NCBI GenBank assembly: GCA_030618945.1
Contig: JAUXCI010000105.1
Coordinates: forward strand, 1 to 8,450
Direction of reading: 5' to 3'
From: Flavobacteriaceae bacterium
Lineage (GTDB): Bacteria; Bacteroidota; Bacteroidia; Flavobacteriales; Flavobacteriaceae
DNA: 8,450 bases
The notes under the pieces were generated by a model. The model searched no databases and was not told the DNA's origin. It saw only the letters and a program-made list of their open reading frames with translations. Positions 6,252 through 8,450 of the stretch are shown here, one piece after another; position 1 is the stretch's first letter; each line of letters starts with the position of its first letter. The position numbers were made by a program, and so were the translations under genes.

Positions 6252-7126
6252 TATTTTGTTAATGTCAAATTTTGGGCATCATAAAAAAGTGCTGCAGCAC
6301 CTAAAATCGCTATTCCGGATTGCTGAGATTGTACTATTTTTAGATCTTTTAAGCTGTGTTTATAAAGAAAAGAGTTTATTCTATTAAACATCATTTTTTC
6401 AAAATATGGAAAGGCCTTTGAAATTTTGCCTCCCAAAACAATCATCTCCGGATCCAAGGTGTACAATATTGTTTTTATTAGATTTCCTAAATTATATCCA
6501 TACTGTTCAAATACGGCCAATGCAATTTTATCATTTTTTAGAGCACGCTTGTACAGTAAATCAAATTTCATCCCATACTTTTCATCAAAATATCCTTCTG
6601 AGCAATAGTATTCAAAATCATGATCTTTATAAGGTATAGAACCTATTTCACCAGCTCCGCAATGCGTGCCTGAATATAAGTGTCCTTTAAAAATGACTCC
6701 TGCACCAACTCCAGATTCCAAAATTAATCCAACAACATTTTCTGTATTTTTTGCCTGACCAAAATATTTTTCACCGATAGCGAAACAATTGGCATCATTA
6801 TTCACATAAACTTTTACACCAAAATGACCTTCAAGAATATCTTTTAAGTGAACTTCTCGCCAGGAAGGAATTTTTTGAACTTTGTAAACAATTCCCTCGC
6901 TAACATCTACTAAACTGGGAACACCAATACCGATTCCGGCAACCTTGTCATCAAATACTTCGGAAATGGCATTAATTAGCTCTCCAAGAATTTCTTCTTC
7001 TATACCGTTATTATTGATTTGTTGCGTATTAATACTAACAAGTTCATTATTTTCAACTTTACCGGTTAATAAGGTTTTCCCACTCAATGAAACGCCTATT
7101 ATTGAATCATTAGAATTTTTAACCAT
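6251..7126 (-). CDS. Divergent ROK-family protein, likely pseudokinase or sugar sensor
   Basis: Paralogue of the adjacent ROK kinase. I choose the ATG at 7126 (291 residues): it gives the same short lead before the IIG strand as the neighbour, whereas the ATG at 7159 would overlap that gene by 20 bases. The hexokinase-like fold is evident: IGIGVPSLVD, NNDANCFAIGE with the ROK catalytic Asp at residue 111, GAGEIGSIPY, a C-terminal VLGGKISK and IAILGAA. The N-terminal phosphate-1 motif, IGIDLGGTK in the neighbour, reads IGVSLSGKT here, so the Asp, a Gly and the Thr are replaced. The second phosphate loop LGTGMGAG has become LESGVGAG. The zinc-binding HxxxCxCGxxGC cluster is absent. There is no helix-turn-helix extension as in NagC or Mlc. 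Weak catalysis, a sensor role or partnership with the neighbour are all possible; its ligand is unknown. Confidence 0.82.
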   Translation of the reverse strand: MVKNSNDSIIGVSLSGKTLLTGKVENNELVSINTQQINNNGIEEEILGELINAISEVFDDKVAGIGIGVPSLVDVSEGIVYKVQKIPSWREVHLKDILEGHFGVKVYVNNDANCFAIGEKYFGQAKNTENVVGLILESGVGAGVIFKGHLYSGTHCGAGEIGSIPYKDHDFEYYCSEGYFDEKYGMKFDLLYKRALKNDKIALAVFEQYGYNLGNLIKTILYTLDPEMIVLGGKISKAFPYFEKMMFNRINSFLYKHSLKDLKIVQSQQSGIAILGAAALFYDAQNLTLTK

Positions 7127-7139
7127 ATCTCTTAATTTT

Positions 7140-8009
7140 TTATTCTCCTGTCCTGTCATATATTAAGGAAGCAGCGCCCAAAATGGCAATATCTTGTGTG
7201 TTTGAAAATTTAATTTTTAAATTTTTAACAGAGTTAGGGTAAGGAAAATCTTTAACTGCTTTCATCAATGAGTCTATAAAAAACTCTTTTGAACTTGAAA
7301 CCGAACCTCCTATAATAATTTCTTTTGGATCCACAGAAAACATGATAGTCTTAATTGCGTTTCCCAAATGTTTCCCAAATTGATGAAAAGCTTGAATGGC
7401 TGTTTTATCTCCGTTTTTGGCTTGATTGAGCAAATTTTCGCCAGTTTCGTTATAATGTGTTTTAAAAAATTTACCACTGCAATAATCTTCATAAATACCA
7501 TCCAGATACGGAATTGATCCAAATTCACCTGAGCCACAATTTGCATCTTTCAACAAATGCTTATTAGTAATAATACCAGCACCCATTCCTGTACCAAGTG
7601 TGATTCCAACAAAATTATCGCAATTTTTTCCTTCTCCAAATTTGTATTCTCCAATTGCAAAACAATTAGCATCATTATCTAAATAAACCGGTACTTCAAA
7701 CTTATTTTTTAATATGTCAGCAAGATGCACTTTGTCCCATGAAGGAATATTTTGAACTTGATATACAATTCCCTTTTCCCGATTTACCAAACTAGGTACA
7801 CCTATACCAATACCTACAACTGAATCGTCTATTAATTGCGATACTAATTCAATTATAAGATGAATAAGATCCTCTGGATTATCATTGTTTGACGGAATTA
7901 ATCTATATTGTTTATCAATCAATTTATTGTTTTCAAAAAGACCTACACTGACTTTGGTACCACCTAGATCGATTCCAATTATTTTAGTATTCTTAGTAGA
8001 TGAATTCAT
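7140..8009 (-). CDS. ROK-family sugar kinase, zinc-less type
   Basis: Cytoplasmic ATP-dependent kinase for a hexose or amino sugar (ROK family: glucokinase, N-acetylglucosamine, N-acetylmannosamine or fructose kinases). 289 residues, usual length. Seen: phosphate-1 motif IIGIDLGGTK (10-19) with Asp14, GIGIGVPSLV (66-75), DNDANCFAIGE (111-121) with catalytic Asp113, LGTGMGAGI (138-146), GEFGSIPY (161-168), IGGSVSS (233-239) and AILGAAS (275-281). After GEFG the usual His is Ser165, and the CxCGxxGCxE zinc cluster is replaced by a YEDYCSG segment, so this is a zinc-independent ROK variant. Its ATG overlaps the transporter stop by one base (TAATG), implying translational coupling, so the imported sugar is probably its substrate. 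The divergent paralogue follows directly. The sugar itself cannot be assigned from sequence. Confidence 0.9.
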   Translation of the reverse strand: MNSSTKNTKIIGIDLGGTKVSVGLFENNKLIDKQYRLIPSNNDNPEDLIHLIIELVSQLIDDSVVGIGIGVPSLVNREKGIVYQVQNIPSWDKVHLADILKNKFEVPVYLDNDANCFAIGEYKFGEGKNCDNFVGITLGTGMGAGIITNKHLLKDANCGSGEFGSIPYLDGIYEDYCSGKFFKTHYNETGENLLNQAKNGDKTAIQAFHQFGKHLGNAIKTIMFSVDPKEIIIGGSVSSSKEFFIDSLMKAVKDFPYPNSVKNLKIKFSNTQDIAILGAASLIYDRTGE

Positions 8010-8450
8010 TAGTTTTGCTTCTTTTTTAAATTAATGGTTTTGTTACTTATTAGTGGTTTAGCCCAAAATCCAATACTTAGTATATACGCAAGAATTACAA
8101 AATTAAAAAGCATTCCAATTTTTAAAGATGTCAAATCACTAATGAATCCAATTAACAGTTGAACAACTGCGCCACCCATTACCCCACTTATTAAAATCCC
8201 AGCAAAAGCACCATGGTGATTGTCCATTGAATTTAGGGCTAGTGAGAAAATAATCGGGAACATTACAGATAGAAAAAAACCACTGGCTTGAAACCCATAA
8301 AGAGCATATTCAGCCGGTCCAAACATTGCCAAGGCCAGACTGAGAATTGCCAAAGAAGTAAATAATTTTAATACTAATTTACCGTCTAAAAATTTCAATA
8401 ATACTAATCCAGCAACACCTCCAATGGTCATCAAACCCCAAAAGTTGGCA
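8009..8450 (-). CDS. FucP/GluP-type MFS sugar transporter, C-terminal part (runs off the right edge)
   Basis: The last 146 residues of a sugar-proton symporter of the major facilitator superfamily. The frame stays open to the window end (reading ...ANFWGLMTIGGVAGL before the internal Met), so the gene starts outside. About five hydrophobic segments are visible, corresponding to roughly TM8-TM12. The stretch SGFFLSVMFPIIFSLAL followed by GAFAGILISGVMGGAVVQLLIGFISD is the pattern I recognise from the fucose/glucose-galactose/NagP transporter group, which has MFPTIFSLG and a GGxxxPxxxGxxSD-like end. The protein ends with a basic tail (KKKQN). Its stop overlaps the start of the ROK kinase, a transporter-kinase pairing common in Bacteroidota sugar loci. 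Substrate unknown. Confidence 0.85.
   Translation of the reverse strand, partial: ANFWGLMTIGGVAGLVLLKFLDGKLVLKLFTSLAILSLALAMFGPAEYALYGFQASGFFLSVMFPIIFSLALNSMDNHHGAFAGILISGVMGGAVVQLLIGFISDLTSLKIGMLFNFVILAYILSIGFWAKPLISNKTINLKKKQN

Noticed and set aside
7126..7159. Upstream ATG at 7159 for the second ROK protein (302 residues)
   Set aside because: It would overlap the preceding kinase by 20 bases and add 11 residues before the first strand. The ATG at 7126 matches the neighbour's N-terminal length, though the longer form is not excluded.
6945..7166. 73-codon plus-strand open frame opposite the ROK gene junction
   Set aside because: It is antisense to the ROK coding frame and hydrophobic only because of that frame's composition; no start signal or family pattern is seen.
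7310..7546. 78-codon open frame on the minus strand inside the ROK kinase
   Set aside because: It is an out-of-frame shadow of the kinase with unlikely composition; the kinase motifs cover the same bases in the proper frame.
1..8450. Search for defence systems, toxin-antitoxin pairs, CRISPR, insertion sequences, tRNA or riboswitches
   Set aside because: No repeats of suitable size, transposase-like proteins, tRNA-like folds or known riboswitch patterns were seen; the window is compact metabolic and housekeeping sequence.

Overview
The window looks like chromosomal DNA of a Bacteroidota member (Flavobacteriia or Cytophagia grade). It is AT-rich. Start codons are preceded by A/T-rich sequence rather than a clear Shine-Dalgarno. 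Two intergenic sites match the Bacteroidota -7 box TAnnTTTG exactly. The gene families also fit: DUF502 membrane protein, RsmG, a cytochrome-b5-less front-end desaturase, and a FucP-type sugar transporter with ROK proteins. I cannot name a genus from sequence alone. No mobile element, CRISPR array, tRNA or rRNA is visible, and gene density is high with no gene-free stretch over about 210 bases.

Left block (1-2291, all minus strand) is a tryptophan-to-kynurenine operon in pathway order: tryptophan 2,3-dioxygenase (kynA), a cyclase-family protein that is probably the formylkynurenine formamidase, then the start of kynureninase (kynU), which runs off the left edge. Together they would convert tryptophan to N-formylkynurenine, to kynurenine, and then to anthranilate or 3-hydroxyanthranilate. 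The dioxygenase is of the long, animal-like form, and the formamidase has a Glu where the metal motif usually has Asp. A near-palindromic 20-base hairpin sits between these two genes.

Middle block (2474-6193) holds conserved housekeeping genes: a plus-strand DUF502 membrane protein, and the minus-strand 16S rRNA methyltransferase RsmG overlapping it tail to tail. Then comes a divergent promoter region, and a plus-strand pair of a membrane fatty-acid desaturase and a class I aminotransferase only three bases apart.

Right block (6251-8450, all minus strand) is the end of a sugar operon: the C-terminal part of a FucP/GluP-type MFS transporter, a ROK kinase translationally coupled to it (stop and start overlap as TAATG), and a second ROK protein. 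Both ROK proteins lack the usual zinc-binding cysteine cluster. The second has also lost the N-terminal phosphate-binding motif while keeping the catalytic Asp and sugar pocket. It may be a sugar-sensing pseudokinase or regulatory partner of the first. This is the most unusual item in the window; most of the rest is recognisable metabolism.
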